A stretch of 64,000 bases of DNA from an uncultured Gammaproteobacteria bacterium (GCA_913060695.1 CAJXUA010000004.1:1-64000), one strand, 5' to 3'. Positions 9,680 through 19,403 are shown, counted from the first letter of the stretch. Notes: a model not told the origin generated them from the letters alone. A program made the numbers and translations.

Positions 9680-11005
9680 ATGGCGACAAAACCTAATATA
9701 AATCCCGAGAAGATCGGTGCCGGTCTGGGCGAGCTCAAGGCTCGCCTGTTGTTTTTGCTAGTGGCACTTATCGTTTATCGTATAGGGACGCATATTCCGG
9801 TTCCCGGCATCGATCCAAATCAATTAACGAACTTGTTCCAACAGAACGAGGGTACGTTTCTAGGTTTGTTTAATATGTTCTCTGGCGGTGCGCTAGAACG
9901 TATGAGTATCGTGGCGTTGGGCATCATGCCTTATATTTCGTCCTCGATTATCATGCAGCTACTCACCGCTGTGAGCCCTCAGCTAGAGCAACTTAAGAAA
10001 GAAGGTGAGTCTGGTCGTCGCAAGATCACACAGTACACACGTTACGGTGCACTAGTGTTGGCTACGGTTCAGGGTACTGGTATGACAGTTGGCTTGTTAG
10101 CGCCGATGGCATACAACCCAGGCATCGCCTTTACGCTGACTGCTGTGATCTCTTTGGTCACTGGTGCCATGTTTATGATGTGGTTGGGTGAGCAGATTAC
10201 CGAGCGCGGCGTGGGTAATGGCATCTCGATGCTAATCTTCGCGGGTATCGTTGCGGGCTTGCCCGGTGCGATCGGTAACTCACTGACTCAAGCCTATGAA
10301 GGCCAGATCAGCGGTCTGTTACTGTTCGTAGTGGCGATTATCGCGGTAGTAGTAATAGCGGCCATCGTGTTCATAGAGCGCGGTCAGCGGCGAATCACGG
10401 TGAATTACGCGAAACGTCAGCAAGGGCGCAAGATGTATGCGGCTCAGTCTAGCCACTTGCCGTTGAAAGTGAATATGGCCGGTGTTATTCCCGCCATCTT
10501 CGCTAGCAGCATACTTCTGTTCCCTGCGTCACTAGGGCAGTGGTTTGGCCAGTCCGAAGGGGCTGAGTGGTTGCAAGATCTGGCGCTGATGATCGGACCA
10601 GGACAGCCGCTGTATATCATTATTTTTAGTGCCATGATCGTGTTTTTCTGTTTCTTCTACACGGCATTGGTGTTTAACCCGAAAGATGTTGCAGAAAATC
10701 TGAAACGCTCGGGTGCGTTTATTCCCGGAATACGTCCCGGTGAACAAACGGCAAAGTATATAGATCTCGTGCTTACGCGATTGACGATGTTCGGTGCGGT
10801 TTACATCACGTTGGTGTGCCTGCTTCCTAACTTCTTCCAGATGATGGCCAATGTGCCCTTCAATCTGGGTGGAACAGCGCTTTTGATTGTTGTTGTTGTC
10901 AGCATGGATTTTATGTCTCAGGTGCAATCTCATTTGATGTCTCATCAGTATGACTCTCTGATGAAAAAATCAAACCTGGGTAGTTTCGGCCGCGGAGGCT
11001 TGTAA
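9680..11005 (+). CDS. secY: Protein translocase subunit SecY
   Basis: The 441-residue channel subunit of the SecYEG translocon in the inner membrane, with ten hydrophobic segments. It starts with the cytoplasmic [20 protein letters not shown]. The plug and pore region contains [16 protein letters not shown] near residue 64. The cytoplasmic loop [20 protein letters not shown] near residue 236 binds SecA and ribosomes. It closes the spc operon together with rpmJ, the usual arrangement. Confidence 0.99.
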   Translation: MATKPNINPEKIGAGLGELKARLLFLLVALIVYRIGTHIPVPGIDPNQLTNLFQQNEGTFLGLFNMFSGGALERMSIVALGIMPYISSSIIMQLLTAVSPQLEQLKKEGESGRRKITQYTRYGALVLATVQGTGMTVGLLAPMAYNPGIAFTLTAVISLVTGAMFMMWLGEQITERGVGNGISMLIFAGIVAGLPGAIGNSLTQAYEGQISGLLLFVVAIIAVVVIAAIVFIERGQRRITVNYAKRQQGRKMYAAQSSHLPLKVNMAGVIPAIFASSILLFPASLGQWFGQSEGAEWLQDLALMIGPGQPLYIIIFSAMIVFFCFFYTALVFNPKDVAENLKRSGAFIPGIRPGEQTAKYIDLVLTRLTMFGAVYITLVCLLPNFFQMMANVPFNLGGTALLIVVVVSMDFMSQVQSHLMSHQYDSLMKKSNLGSFGRGGL

Positions 11006-11073
11006 ATTCGGACTGCCCACGGGGGAAGTTTCCCTGGGAGAATCTAGACCTTACGAATGTTGGGAGAGTGAAC

Positions 11074-11190
11074 GTGAAAGTTAGAGCATCAGTTAAGAAA
11101 GTCTGTCGTAAATGCAAAGTGATTAAGCGCAATGGTGTAGTTAGAGTGATCTGCTCCGCCGAGCCACGTCATAAGCAACGCCAAGGCTAA
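11074..11190 (+). CDS. rpmJ: 50S ribosomal protein L36
   Basis: A 38-residue protein translated from a GTG behind a GGGAGAG binding site: [20 protein letters not shown] and onwards. Cys11, Cys14, Cys27 and His33 form the zinc ribbon, so this is the zinc-containing form. It is easily missed because of its size. It lies between secY and rpsM as in E. coli. The 105 bases after it form the leader of the alpha operon. Confidence 0.97.
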   Translation: MKVRASVKKVCRKCKVIKRNGVVRVICSAEPRHKQRQG

Positions 11191-11295
11191 TCAGTCTGGT
11201 TGATTTTTTCGAGGTCAGAGTATATCCTTTGCCCCCCGTAATTTTGGCCCGGAATAATCTGGGCATGTACGTAATATTTAAAGTGGAGTAAAAAT

Positions 11296-11652
11296 ATGGC
11301 ACGTATTGCAGGTGTCAACATACCGGATAACAAGCATATTGTGATTTCCCTTGGCTACGTCTTCGGAATCGGTGCAACCAGGGCAAAGGCTATATGCGCA
11401 AGTACTGGTATTGCTCCGGCTACTAAGACAAGTGAGCTTAGTAACGAGCAGCTAGACGCCGTCCGTGCTGAAGTCGCTAAGTTCACCGTTGAGGGTGATC
11501 TTCGTCGCGAATTGTCCATGGCAATTAAGCGTTTGATGGATCTGGGCTGTTTCCGAGGCATTCGTCACCGTCGTTCGCTGCCAGTACGTGGTCAACGAAC
11601 TAAGACTAATGCGCGAACGCGCAAAGGTCCGCGTAAGCCAATTCGCAAATAG
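11296..11652 (+). CDS. rpsM: 30S ribosomal protein S13
   Basis: A 118-residue protein of the 30S head that bridges to L5 and contacts P-site tRNA through its C-terminal tail. [17 protein letters not shown], the helix-hairpin [16 protein letters not shown], and the tail [18 protein letters not shown] are diagnostic. The binding site is AGTGGAG. In E. coli S4 represses translation from the leader in front of this gene; the 105-base leader here has no coding potential. Confidence 0.99.
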   Translation: MARIAGVNIPDNKHIVISLGYVFGIGATRAKAICASTGIAPATKTSELSNEQLDAVRAEVAKFTVEGDLRRELSMAIKRLMDLGCFRGIRHRRSLPVRGQRTKTNARTRKGPRKPIRK

Positions 11653-11686
11653 TCGTTTGTAAACTTAGGCGGCAAGCCTTCGGGCA

Positions 11687-11704
11687 GGATCGGTAAAGCG
11701 ATCC
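11687..11704 (+). other. Hairpin in the rpsM-rpsK spacer
   Basis: A perfect 6-bp stem, GGATCG at 11687-11692 with CGATCC at 11699-11704, closes a GTAAAG loop. It sits in a 101-base spacer, unusually long between S13 and S11, and there is no T-run. A GGCAAGCCTTCGGGC stretch just upstream may add further pairing. A regulatory role is only inferred. Confidence 0.4.
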
Positions 11705-11753
11705 AGTGTCTGATAGGGCTTAAGACGCAGTCAATTTGAATCAGGAATAATTT

Positions 11754-12152
11754 ATGGCAAAGCCAGCAGCAGCGAAGACAACGAAGAAGAAGGCTCGTAA
11801 GGCCGTCGTGGACGGTATTGCGTTCATTCACGCTTCGTTCAACAACACCATCGTTACGATTACCGATCGTCAGGGCAACGCGCTGAGTTGGGCGACTTCC
11901 GGTGGCTCGGGTTTCCGTGGCTCACGTAAGAGTACGCCATTCGCCGCACAGGTTGCTGCAGAGCGAGCTGGTAAGGCTGCCATCGAGTTATACGGTCTTA
12001 AGAATTTGGATGTAAAAGTAAACGGTCCAGGACCTGGCCGCGAGTCTGCTGTACGCGCCCTTAATGGCTGCGGTTTGAAAGTAAGCAATATAACTGACGT
12101 AACGCCTATGCCCCATAACGGCTGTCGTCCACCCAAGAAGCGACGAGTGTAA
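11754..12152 (+). CDS. rpsK: 30S ribosomal protein S11
   Basis: A 132-residue protein of the 30S platform that lines the mRNA exit channel. The core [19 protein letters not shown] and the C-terminal [17 protein letters not shown] are family signatures. The N-terminus is lysine-rich and slightly longer than in E. coli. Confidence 0.99.
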   Translation: MAKPAAAKTTKKKARKAVVDGIAFIHASFNNTIVTITDRQGNALSWATSGGSGFRGSRKSTPFAAQVAAERAGKAAIELYGLKNLDVKVNGPGPGRESAVRALNGCGLKVSNITDVTPMPHNGCRPPKKRRV

Positions 12153-12203
12153 TCCTGCAAGTCTGTTTCGCATCACTTTGTTAGGACTCATGAATTTTAG
12201 TGG

Positions 12204-12222
12204 CTTATCTCCAATAGATAAG
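12204..12222 (+). other. Hairpin upstream of rpsD
   Basis: A 7-bp perfect stem, CTTATCT at 12204-12210 with AGATAAG at 12216-12222, has a CCAAT loop. It ends five bases before the rpsD binding site TAGGAGA. Such a position could modulate S4 synthesis. No terminator T-run follows. Confidence 0.4.
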
Positions 12223-12239
12223 AACATAGGAGACAGTAT

Positions 12240-12860
12240 ATGGCCCGTTATTTAGGCCCGAAATGTAAACTGGCACGACGCGAAGGAACAGATCTGTTCT
12301 TGAAGAGCGGCGTTCGTCCTTTAGACAGTAAGTGTAAAGTTGAGAACGCACCAGGCCAACACGGTCTGCGTCGCGGTCGTTTGTCTGACTACGGTGTTCA
12401 GCTGCGTGAAAAGCAGAAAGTACGCAGAATGTATGGCGTTCTTGAGAAGCAATTCGCAGGTTACTACAAAGAAGCAGCGCGTCTGAAAGGCGCAACTGGT
12501 GAGAATCTTCTCCAGCTGCTTGAATCACGTTTGGACAACGTGGTTTACCGTATCGGTTTCGGCTCAACTCGTGCGGAATCGCGTCAATTAGTAGCTCACA
12601 AGTCGATTCTTGTGAACGGCGAAGTTATTAACGTTCCTTCGTATAAAGTATCACCCGGTGATGTCGTCTCTGTTCGCTCTAAGGCGAAAGAACAACTGCG
12701 CATTAAGGCAGCATTAGAGCTGGCCGGACAGCGTAGTCCAATAGATTGGATCAGCGTCAACAGCGAGAAACTTGAAGGCCAGTTTAGTCGCAAGCCTGAC
12801 CGTGCTGACTTGTCTCCTGACATTAACGAAAACTTGATAGTTGAGCTTTACTCCAAGTAG
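12240..12860 (+). CDS. rpsD: 30S ribosomal protein S4
   Basis: A 206-residue primary 16S rRNA binder, identical in length to E. coli S4. It nucleates the 5' domain and represses the alpha operon. [20 protein letters not shown], the S4 domain region [20 protein letters not shown] near residue 98, and the VELYSK end are typical. The ATG follows TAGGAGACAGTAT. Confidence 0.99.
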   Translation: MARYLGPKCKLARREGTDLFLKSGVRPLDSKCKVENAPGQHGLRRGRLSDYGVQLREKQKVRRMYGVLEKQFAGYYKEAARLKGATGENLLQLLESRLDNVVYRIGFGSTRAESRQLVAHKSILVNGEVINVPSYKVSPGDVVSVRSKAKEQLRIKAALELAGQRSPIDWISVNSEKLEGQFSRKPDRADLSPDINENLIVELYSK

Positions 12861-12889
12861 TAAACTGGCTAAGTGTGAAGGGTGATTCC

Positions 12890-13885
12890 ATGCAGATTTC
12901 ATTGTCGGATTTTTTGACACCGCAACTGATTAAGGTTGAAGAGTATGACAAGTGCCACTCAAAGGTGGTTCTGGAGCCTTTAGAAAGGGGTTTTGGTCAT
13001 ACGTTAGGAAATGCGCTTAGAAGAATTTTACTTTCGTCCATGCCAGGCGCGGCAATCGAAGAAGTTGAGATCGATGGCGTTGTGCATGAGTACAGCACTA
13101 TCGAAGGTGTTCAGGAAGACGTAATTGAAATCCTACTGAACCTCAAGGGCGTTGCGATCATTCTTAACGGCCAGGAAGAAGCGGTTATTACGTTGAACGC
13201 TAAAGGCTCTGGTGTCGTAACTGCAGGCAACATCACTGCGGGTCACGATATCGAAATCGTTAACCCAGACCACGTGATCGCGAACTTGAATGACACTGGC
13301 GAGCTGAATATGCGCATGACTGTGCGTAAAGGCCGCGGTTATTCACCAGCAGATACACGCGTCTCTAACGATGACGAAACACGTGCTGTTGGCCGTCTGT
13401 TCCTAGACGCTTCCTACACGCCTGTAACAACTGTTGCTTACTCTGTAGAGAGCACACGTGTTGAGCAGCGTACGGACTTGGACAAATTGATTATCGATCT
13501 GCGCACTAACGGCACTATCGATCCTGAAGAGGCAATTCGTCGTGCTGCGACAATCCTGCAGCACCAGTTGGCAGTGTTTGTTGATCTGCAGAGCCAAGTG
13601 GCTAGCGAGCCAGAAGAGCCTGAGGACGAGATCGACCCAATTCTGTTGCGTCCAGTGGACGATTTGGAATTGACCGTACGCTCTGCGAATTGCTTAAAGG
13701 CAGAGGACATTTACTACATCGGCGACCTGATTCAGCGTACCGAAGTAGAACTGCTCAAGACGCCAAATCTGGGCAAGAAATCACTGACCGAAATCAAAGA
13801 CGTGCTCGCGACTCGCGGCTTGTCTCTGGGGCTGCGTCTAGAGAATTGGCCACCCTCAAGCCTTCGCTCGGACGACCGAGGCTAG
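12890..13885 (+). CDS. rpoA: DNA-directed RNA polymerase subunit alpha
   Basis: The alpha subunit dimerises to start polymerase assembly and contacts UP elements and activators. I place the start at the ATG at 12890 (MQISLSDFL, 331 residues), with AAGGG seven bases upstream; a GTG at 12875 would add five residues. The N-terminal domain includes [20 protein letters not shown]. An acidic linker ([11 protein letters not shown]) leads to the C-terminal domain, which carries [18 protein letters not shown] and [20 protein letters not shown]. Confidence 0.99.
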   Translation: MQISLSDFLTPQLIKVEEYDKCHSKVVLEPLERGFGHTLGNALRRILLSSMPGAAIEEVEIDGVVHEYSTIEGVQEDVIEILLNLKGVAIILNGQEEAVITLNAKGSGVVTAGNITAGHDIEIVNPDHVIANLNDTGELNMRMTVRKGRGYSPADTRVSNDDETRAVGRLFLDASYTPVTTVAYSVESTRVEQRTDLDKLIIDLRTNGTIDPEEAIRRAATILQHQLAVFVDLQSQVASEPEEPEDEIDPILLRPVDDLELTVRSANCLKAEDIYYIGDLIQRTEVELLKTPNLGKKSLTEIKDVLATRGLSLGLRLENWPPSSLRSDDRG

Positions 13886-13993
13886 GCAAAGGGCGGATTG
13901 GTTTGAGGCTCGACTGACCTGGGCCCGGTAGATTTTTAACATAGCGTGACCGAGTGCCATTGGGTGCTAAGGTAAGTATAGGAATTAGAAGAT

Positions 13994-14380
13994 ATGCGTC
14001 ATCGTAAAAGTGGACGTCAACTCAGCCGTAACAGCTCACACCGCAAAGCGATGCTGCGCAGCATGACTGTTTCTCTGGTTGAGCACGAAATCATCAAAAC
14101 TACTCTGATCAAAGCCAAAGAGCTGCGCATGGTAGCGGAGCCCTTGATCACTCTGGCGAAGAATGACAGCGTGGCTAACCGCCGTCTGGCATTCAACCGC
14201 ACGCGTGATAAAGCGACTGTTGGCAAGCTCTTCACTGATCTTGGCCCACGTTACACAGAGCGCCCCGGCGGCTACATCCGTATCCTTAAGTGCGGCATGC
14301 GAGCTGGCGACAATGCGCCTATGGCCTATGTCGAGTTGGTAGATCGTCCTAATTCAGGGCTCGATGCTTCTGACGAGTAA
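13994..14380 (+). CDS. rplQ: 50S ribosomal protein L17
   Basis: A 128-residue protein near the tunnel exit. [20 protein letters not shown] and [20 protein letters not shown] are signatures. It is the last gene of the alpha operon and is followed after 23 bases by a strong terminator. The 108-base gap behind rpoA has no coding potential. Confidence 0.99.
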   Translation: MRHRKSGRQLSRNSSHRKAMLRSMTVSLVEHEIIKTTLIKAKELRMVAEPLITLAKNDSVANRRLAFNRTRDKATVGKLFTDLGPRYTERPGGYIRILKCGMRAGDNAPMAYVELVDRPNSGLDASDE

Positions 14381-14403
14381 TCGCTAAGAGATATTTAATG
14401 TCA

Positions 14404-14430
14404 AAAAAGCCGGGTTCTACTCGGCTTTTT
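14404..14430 (+). terminator. Terminator of the alpha operon
   Basis: AAAAAGCCG at 14404-14412 pairs with CGGCTTTTT at 14422-14430 around a 9-base loop, giving a stem that ends in a T-run on the plus strand. It overlaps a spurious upstream ATG (14398) of the next gene, which supports a later start for that gene. Confidence 0.88.
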
Positions 14431-14448
14431 CGTTTCTGGGAGAACGCC

Positions 14449-15630
14449 ATGCCTAGCTCTTTTCACCCCCCTGTTCGAACGCTCATGGGCCCAGGCCCAT
14501 CCGATGTAAACCCTCGTATTCTGGAGGCTTTGTCGCGGCCTACCATTGGGCACCTCGATCCCGAGTTCATTCGTTTGATGGATGAGATCAAAGCACTTCT
14601 TCAGTATGCGTTTAAGACGAACAACGAGTTGACCTTGCCTGTCTCGGCTCCCGGTTCCGCTGGAATGGAGGCTGTATTCGTCAATCTATTGGAGCGTGGC
14701 GACAAAGCGATCGTTTGCCAAAATGGTGCCTTCGGTGGCCGCATGAAAGAGAATGTGGAGCGCTGTGGTGCGACTCCTGTCATGGTGATGGACGAGTGGG
14801 GCACGGCTGTTGATCTGGACAAGGTTGAACAAGCGCTTAAATCTAATCCAGATGCCAAGATGCTCGCCTTTGTACACGCGGAGACTTCCACTGGCGTACT
14901 TAGTGACGCGCAGCGTCTGGCGGCGCTTGGTCATCAGTATGGTGTCTTGGTGGTGGTGGACGCAGTGACTTCTCTAGGTGGGGTTCCGCTTGAGGTCGAT
15001 GCATGGGGCATCGATGCAATCTACTCCGGCTCGCAGAAATGCCTGTCTTGTATCCCGGGGCTCTCTCCTGTGAGCTTTAGCTCCCGTGCGGTCGAAGTTA
15101 TACGGTCCCGTACGAGCAAGGTACAGAGCTGGTTTCTGGACATGAATCTGATCATGGATTACTGGGGTGGAAGTACAAGGCGTAGTTATCACCATACGGC
15201 ACCCATCAACCCCCTCTACGGCCTTCACGAGGCCCTGGTGTGCTTGCAAGAAGAAGGTCTGCCTCAGGTTTGGCAGCGTCATGCTATGCAGCACAAAGCT
15301 TTTGCGGCTGGTATAGAGGCAATGGGGCTGAAGTTGATCGTCGATCCGCTTTCGCGGCTCCCTCAGCTCAATGCGGTAGGAGTGCCCGAAGGGTTCGACG
15401 AAGCTGTCGTGCGCGCAACCCTGTTAAGTCAGTATGACCTAGAGATTGGTGCTGGCCTTGGCAGTTTGGCGGGCAAGATCTGGCGAGTAGGCCTAATGGG
15501 CTACGGGGCAAGCCAGAAGAATGTGCTGGTGTGCTTAGGTGCTCTAGAGTCTGTGCTCGTAGAGCAGGGTTTAAGCCTTGATCGTGGTGCGGCGGTGCAG
15601 GCGGCGAACGAGATCTATCGAGGCGCCTAA
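14449..15630 (+). CDS. Class V aminotransferase (alanine-glyoxylate / serine-pyruvate type)
   Basis: A 393-residue fold-type I, PLP-dependent aminotransferase of the alanine-glyoxylate or serine-glyoxylate aminotransferase group. It would use an amino acid such as alanine or serine as donor and a 2-oxoacid such as glyoxylate or pyruvate as acceptor. It opens with LMGPGPSDVNPRILEALSRP. VVVDAVTSLGGVPLEVDAWG holds the PLP aspartate, and SGSQKCLSCIPG holds the Schiff-base lysine, Lys197. I start at the ATG at 14449 with a GGGAG binding site, because the earlier ATG at 14398 lies in the alpha operon terminator. Exact substrates cannot be set from sequence. Confidence 0.9.
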   Translation: MPSSFHPPVRTLMGPGPSDVNPRILEALSRPTIGHLDPEFIRLMDEIKALLQYAFKTNNELTLPVSAPGSAGMEAVFVNLLERGDKAIVCQNGAFGGRMKENVERCGATPVMVMDEWGTAVDLDKVEQALKSNPDAKMLAFVHAETSTGVLSDAQRLAALGHQYGVLVVVDAVTSLGGVPLEVDAWGIDAIYSGSQKCLSCIPGLSPVSFSSRAVEVIRSRTSKVQSWFLDMNLIMDYWGGSTRRSYHHTAPINPLYGLHEALVCLQEEGLPQVWQRHAMQHKAFAAGIEAMGLKLIVDPLSRLPQLNAVGVPEGFDEAVVRATLLSQYDLEIGAGLGSLAGKIWRVGLMGYGASQKNVLVCLGALESVLVEQGLSLDRGAAVQAANEIYRGA

Positions 15631-16109
15631 GCTTGCGTGTGCGTAGGGTTGGACTTGAATACGCTGAAATACAGCATTGGCCAAAGTCCTACGTGCACCA
15701 TGACATCGGCAGTGTTGAATATATACTGCCAGTAAGGGATGCCCTGAACATTGATGAAGTCCACGACGCTGCCATAAATTAGGCGATCTAAGATATTGCT
15801 AAGCCCGCCCCCAGCAATGAAGCCGAAGCAGTAATATTCGTAGGTCTGAACGTCCTTGCCTCTATACAAATACAATACGAGACCGCTAATCAGTGCAACA
15901 CTGAATAGTGCGAAGACCCAGCCATGTCCTTGCAACATGCCAAACACACCACCAAGGTTGCGGATATGCGTGAAGTAGATGAGCGAACTCCACTGCACGG
16001 TCTCGCCGAGAGGAATGCTAGCGTTAACTATATAGCTTCCAATCTGGGAGAGGAGTAGAACCGTTAACGCAATCGCACTAAAGGCGAATAATTGTCTGCT
16101 TCTTTGCAC
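15627..16109 (-). CDS. Divergent signal peptidase II (LspA-like)
   Basis: A 160-residue protein with four hydrophobic segments. LspA cleaves lipoprotein signal peptides in the inner membrane. The two catalytic aspartates appear at Asp117 in GSVVDFINV and Asp135 in FNTADVMVHVG, and the NILDR motif is kept. The first-helix motif, normally D-Q-x-(T/S)-K, reads SQIGS, so both the Asp and the Lys are lost, and the GAAF motif reads GGVF. It may be a specialised paralogue. It uses GTG as start, and its stop overlaps the end of the convergent aminotransferase gene by three bases. Confidence 0.75.
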   Translation of the reverse strand: MQRSRQLFAFSAIALTVLLLSQIGSYIVNASIPLGETVQWSSLIYFTHIRNLGGVFGMLQGHGWVFALFSVALISGLVLYLYRGKDVQTYEYYCFGFIAGGGLSNILDRLIYGSVVDFINVQGIPYWQYIFNTADVMVHVGLWPMLYFSVFKSNPTHTQA

Positions 16110-16240
16110 GTTCTTATCTCTTGCTGCGAATTATCGGCCGCAAGCATAACACACCGAAATCGGGGCGCGCATGGCGATATTGTTGCACAGCAAGAGGGGC
16201 GATTTGGTGCGATTGAAGAGGCTCTGTGGATGGGGCAGGT

Positions 16241-16350
16241 CTTTCGCGGGCTAGCCCCCCTTACGAGGGCAAGCGCTCCTACAGTCAGAGATCTTTCCGA
16301 ATCTGGAATGAATTCACTTGCGTAGGAGCTTGCCCTGCAAGCGATCGGGG
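16241..16350. repeat. Paired REP-like palindromic element
   Basis: Two related units face each other. On the minus strand, 16283 to 16241, a unit starts TAGGAGCGCTTGCCCTCG and contains the palindrome GGGCTAGCCC (16248-16257). On the plus strand, a unit begins TAGGAGCTTGCCCTGCAAGC at 16323, with a 6-bp stem (16328-16333 with 16337-16342). The shared TAGGAGC head and following palindrome resemble the GTAGGAGC REP families known from Pseudomonas. The inverted pairing resembles a REPIN. It occupies the gap between lspA and the DUF1499 gene. Confidence 0.65.
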
Positions 16351-16390
16351 ATGATTGATGACGATCCGCAAGAGATCCTCATCAATCCCG
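16347..16390 (-). terminator. Possible hairpin terminator after the DUF1499 gene
   Basis: Read on the minus strand, GGGATTGATGA (16389-16379) pairs with TCATCAAT and then CCC (16361-16347) with a two-base bulge. It starts eight bases past the DUF1499 stop codon. No strong T-run follows, so it may instead only stabilise the 3' end. Confidence 0.45.
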
Positions 16391-16397
16391 AAATCCT

Positions 16398-17204
16398 CTA
16401 GCGCAGCTGTGCGAAGAACTCGCGCAGGCGTGCCGCGTTCTTGCCTACGTCGCTGGTGCCTACTCGGGACAGGGAGCGTGCGTTGAGGACAGAGCCTTGC
16501 GCAGTGGGCGTTACTACGATTACCACGTCGTCTTTAAAACGGAACCAGAATGTAGTGTCCGTGGCTTCTATGCGGCCCGAGGCTAGGTTCTGGTCTACGA
16601 TTTCCCAGCCCAGGTTATTGGCAGCCGCAAGTGCCCGCTCGAATACTACCTCTTTAGACTCTGAGAACTCCTGCGGCACTATGTCAGGGTAGGCCTCTTG
16701 CTGTGCAGCGCTCATGCGTGCTTTGTCCCAATTGGCCTGCTCACCATAGACCATATTATTTGGCGCGTCTGCGCGTAATGGTGCAATCGCGATGTATTCG
16801 GGTGGGTTAACCGTGTCGGTCGTGATGTCGTGGATAGGAGGAGTGCCTTCCGGCGGTCTGAATGTCTCAGGGACAACATAGGCCAGCATGGCGGCGAAAG
16901 CGCCAATTGCCGCAATAGTCGTGAGGCGCAATGTGTTCGGCATTGCGAGGCGCCTTGCCCCGAAGAATACCACGATTGTTACGGCCAGACCGATCCAGGC
17001 TAGCCAGTCTGCGCTAGCATTCACGTTGCGCAACATATTGAAGCCAGTGCCGAAATTCCACATGCCCATCCATACGCCTAGTGATGCAAACAGTGCATAG
17101 GCTCCAAGCCCAACGCCTCCAACTAAGGAGATTATCGCGAGGGCGATCAGGACTTTGCGCGCCATTGGATTGGCGCCGTCTTGCGATTCGGGAACAGTAT
17201 TCAT
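16398..17204 (-). CDS. DUF1499 membrane protein
   Basis: A 268-residue protein with three hydrophobic segments in the first 110 residues, followed by a DUF1499 domain. The domain begins with PPIHDITTDTVNPPEY near residue 123 and ends with GRIEATDTTFWFRFKDDVV and SRVGTSDVGKNAARLREF. This C-terminal part is typical of the family; its function is not established. The ATG has an AAGGA binding site. It is the last of three minus-strand genes (glpK, histidine phosphatase, this one) with short gaps, so they may be co-transcribed. Confidence 0.85.
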   Translation of the reverse strand: MNTVPESQDGANPMARKVLIALAIISLVGGVGLGAYALFASLGVWMGMWNFGTGFNMLRNVNASADWLAWIGLAVTIVVFFGARRLAMPNTLRLTTIAAIGAFAAMLAYVVPETFRPPEGTPPIHDITTDTVNPPEYIAIAPLRADAPNNMVYGEQANWDKARMSAAQQEAYPDIVPQEFSESKEVVFERALAAANNLGWEIVDQNLASGRIEATDTTFWFRFKDDVVIVVTPTAQGSVLNARSLSRVGTSDVGKNAARLREFFAQLR

Positions 17205-17262
17205 TGTGGTTTTCCTTGTTATTAAGTTTCGTTGCAGTAATTAGACCCGCTGCAGGGTGGAG

Positions 17263-17868
17263 CTATTGCGCTATGCCGGCGAACTGAACGATGCGTGGTG
17301 TGGTTTCGGTGCCATCGCAAGTCACTATACTGTGTGCGCAATTGTGCATTATCGGTGGCTCCCATAGCTTGGCCATGGGGCGCCCCTCTAGCGCGCATAG
17401 TATGGACTTGATGAGTACACCGTGGCTAACTATCGCTACGTCCTCTGTCGCATGCGCTGATAATATCCGCTTCAGCTGCATAAGGCCACGTTGCTGCACA
17501 GCGTCAAAGAGCTCTGCCCCCTCTTGTTTGAAGCGCTCTGGAGCATTCCAGAAGTGTGTGAAATCTTCGGGGTATAGTTCTTGAATCTCGCTTTGCAGCA
17601 GACCCTCCCAAGGACCGAGGAAAATCTCTCGCAACTCATCACAATATTCGATAGGAAGACTAGGCTCGGCAAAGAGAATAGCGGCGGTTTCCCGCGTGCG
17701 CACACTAGAGCTGCAATAAACCTTCGCGATCTTATAGGCCTTCAAGGCGGGAGCTAGGGCCGCAGCTTGTTGCTTGCCTTCGAGTGTCAGAGTTGATTCG
17801 GCGTGGCCTTGTACGCGTTTCTCTTTATTCCAATTGGTCTGTCCGTGACGTATTAGGTGAACTCGCAT
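17263..17868 (-). CDS. Histidine phosphatase family protein (phosphoglycerate mutase-like)
   Basis: A 201-residue cytosolic enzyme of the phosphoglycerate mutase-like superfamily. The catalytic motif LIRHGQTNWN places the phospho-accepting histidine at residue 8. CSSSVRTRETA supplies the phosphate-binding arginine, ELREIFLGPWEG the acid, and VSHGVLIKS the second histidine. The family covers cofactor-dependent mutases and broad phosphatases (GpmB, CobC, SixA types), and sequence alone does not decide between them. It lies 35 bases downstream of glpK on the same strand. Confidence 0.85.
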   Translation of the reverse strand: MRVHLIRHGQTNWNKEKRVQGHAESTLTLEGKQQAAALAPALKAYKIAKVYCSSSVRTRETAAILFAEPSLPIEYCDELREIFLGPWEGLLQSEIQELYPEDFTHFWNAPERFKQEGAELFDAVQQRGLMQLKRILSAHATEDVAIVSHGVLIKSILCALEGRPMAKLWEPPIMHNCAHSIVTCDGTETTPRIVQFAGIAQ

Positions 17869-17903
17869 AGGCTCGCTGGTCTCTTAGGGGCGGTTTGTGC
17901 AGC

Positions 17904-19403
17904 TTAAGGTTGAGTGCTGCGCGTGCGTCTTACCGCATCCTGCCATAGCGAATAACGTTCATCTCGCCAGGCCTTATCTTTCTGCGGAGAGAAGGATTGT
18001 TCGAGTTGCCAGTGTTCAGCGATTTGCTCCAGTGAGTCGTAGAGCCCGCACTGTAGCCCTGCGAGCCAGGCCACGCCAAGTGCTGTGGTCTCGGTGACAC
18101 GGGGTCGGTCGACTCGACAACCCAGCAAATCGGCGAGGTTTTGCAACACAAAATCATTACGGGCCATGCCGCCGTCTACGCGCAGAGTATCGGGGCGTTC
18201 ACCGTCGGCCTCCATAGCCTTTTGCAAGTCGCGAGTTTGGTAGCAAACCGATAATAGAGCCGCCGTAACTAACTCTTTGATGCCGGTGTCGCGGGTCAGG
18301 CCAAAGATTGCGCCACGGGCATCCGCATCCCAATAGGGAGCTCCCAGTCCAGTGAATGCGGGTACCATCAGTACGTGCATATTCTTGTCGGCCTGCCGCG
18401 CAAGCTCTTCTGTCTCCTCTGCATCCTTGAAGAGTTTCAATCCATCGCGTAGCCACTGCATCGTAGCGCCGGCCATGAAGATGCTACCCTCAAGTGCATA
18501 AGTGACCTTGCCCTGTAGGCGATAGGCAACGGTGGTAAGTAGTCGGTTCTCCGACCGCAGCGCCTTATCGCCCGTATTAAGGAGTAGGAAACAGCCGGTG
18601 CCATAGGTGCTCTTCGCCATGCCAGGTTCGAAACAACATTGGCCGAAGGCAGCGGCTTGCTGGTCGCCCGCTATGCCGGAGATAGGGATAGCGGCGCCGA
18701 GAATGCTCGCGTCGCATTGACCGAAATCTGCCGCACTATCGAGTACCTCGGGCAGGAGCTCGGAGGGTATATTGAACAGCTCTAGCAGATCCTCGTCCCA
18801 GCGCTGAGTGTGGATATTAAACAACAGAGTGCGGGAGGCATTGGTGGCGTCGGTGAAGTGGCTTTGTCCGCCAGTTAGTCTCCACAATAGGTAGGTATCG
18901 ACAGTGCCGAATGCCAATTCGCCGCGCTGCGCAGCCTCTTGCGCGCCGTCCACATGATCGAGAATCCAACGAATCTTGCTCGCTGAGAAATACGGGTCGA
19001 GTAACAGTCCGGTGCGCTCTTGTATCAAACTCTCTTTGCCTTGTTGCTGTAGTTTCTCACTCAAGCTTTGGCAATAGGCACTGGTGCGGCGGTCCTGCCA
19101 GACGATGGCGCGATGCAGTGTCTCGCCACTCTTGCGGTTCCAGATCAGGGTGGTTTCGCGTTGATTGGTAATGCCAATCGCGCGAATATTTTCGGCCTTT
19201 AACCCGGACTCGGCGAGCGCATTTCGGGCGCTGCGAAGTGTGCTACCCCAGAGGTCTTCGGGCTCATGCTCTACCCAGCCATCTTGCGGAAAATGTTGAG
19301 CGAACTCTTCTTGCCCCGCGCTGATACGTTGCCCATCCGCATCGAAAATAATGGCGCGGCTACTTGTAGTTCCTTGGTCGAGCGCGAGAATATAGTCTGT
19401 CAT
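17904..19403 (-). CDS. glpK: Glycerol kinase
   Basis: A 499-residue FGGY-family kinase that phosphorylates glycerol to glycerol 3-phosphate with ATP. It starts [20 protein letters not shown], the ATP-binding start of the family. INQRETT-type sequence ([16 protein letters not shown]) near residue 80 and [13 protein letters not shown] near 265 are glycerol kinase signatures. It is divergent from glpD with about 120 bases between them. Neither a GlpF glycerol channel nor a GlpR repressor is in the window. Confidence 0.97.
   Translation of the reverse strand: MTDYILALDQGTTSSRAIIFDADGQRISAGQEEFAQHFPQDGWVEHEPEDLWGSTLRSARNALAESGLKAENIRAIGITNQRETTLIWNRKSGETLHRAIVWQDRRTSAYCQSLSEKLQQQGKESLIQERTGLLLDPYFSASKIRWILDHVDGAQEAAQRGELAFGTVDTYLLWRLTGGQSHFTDATNASRTLLFNIHTQRWDEDLLELFNIPSELLPEVLDSAADFGQCDASILGAAIPISGIAGDQQAAAFGQCCFEPGMAKSTYGTGCFLLLNTGDKALRSENRLLTTVAYRLQGKVTYALEGSIFMAGATMQWLRDGLKLFKDAEETEELARQADKNMHVLMVPAFTGLGAPYWDADARGAIFGLTRDTGIKELVTAALLSVCYQTRDLQKAMEADGERPDTLRVDGGMARNDFVLQNLADLLGCRVDRPRVTETTALGVAWLAGLQCGLYDSLEQIAEHWQLEQSFSPQKDKAWRDERYSLWQDAVRRTRSTQP

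Noticed and set aside
14398-14448. Upstream in-frame ATG as start of the aminotransferase
   Set aside because: It lies in the rho-independent terminator of the alpha operon and has no ribosome binding site. The ATG at 14449 has GGGAG and matches where family conservation begins.
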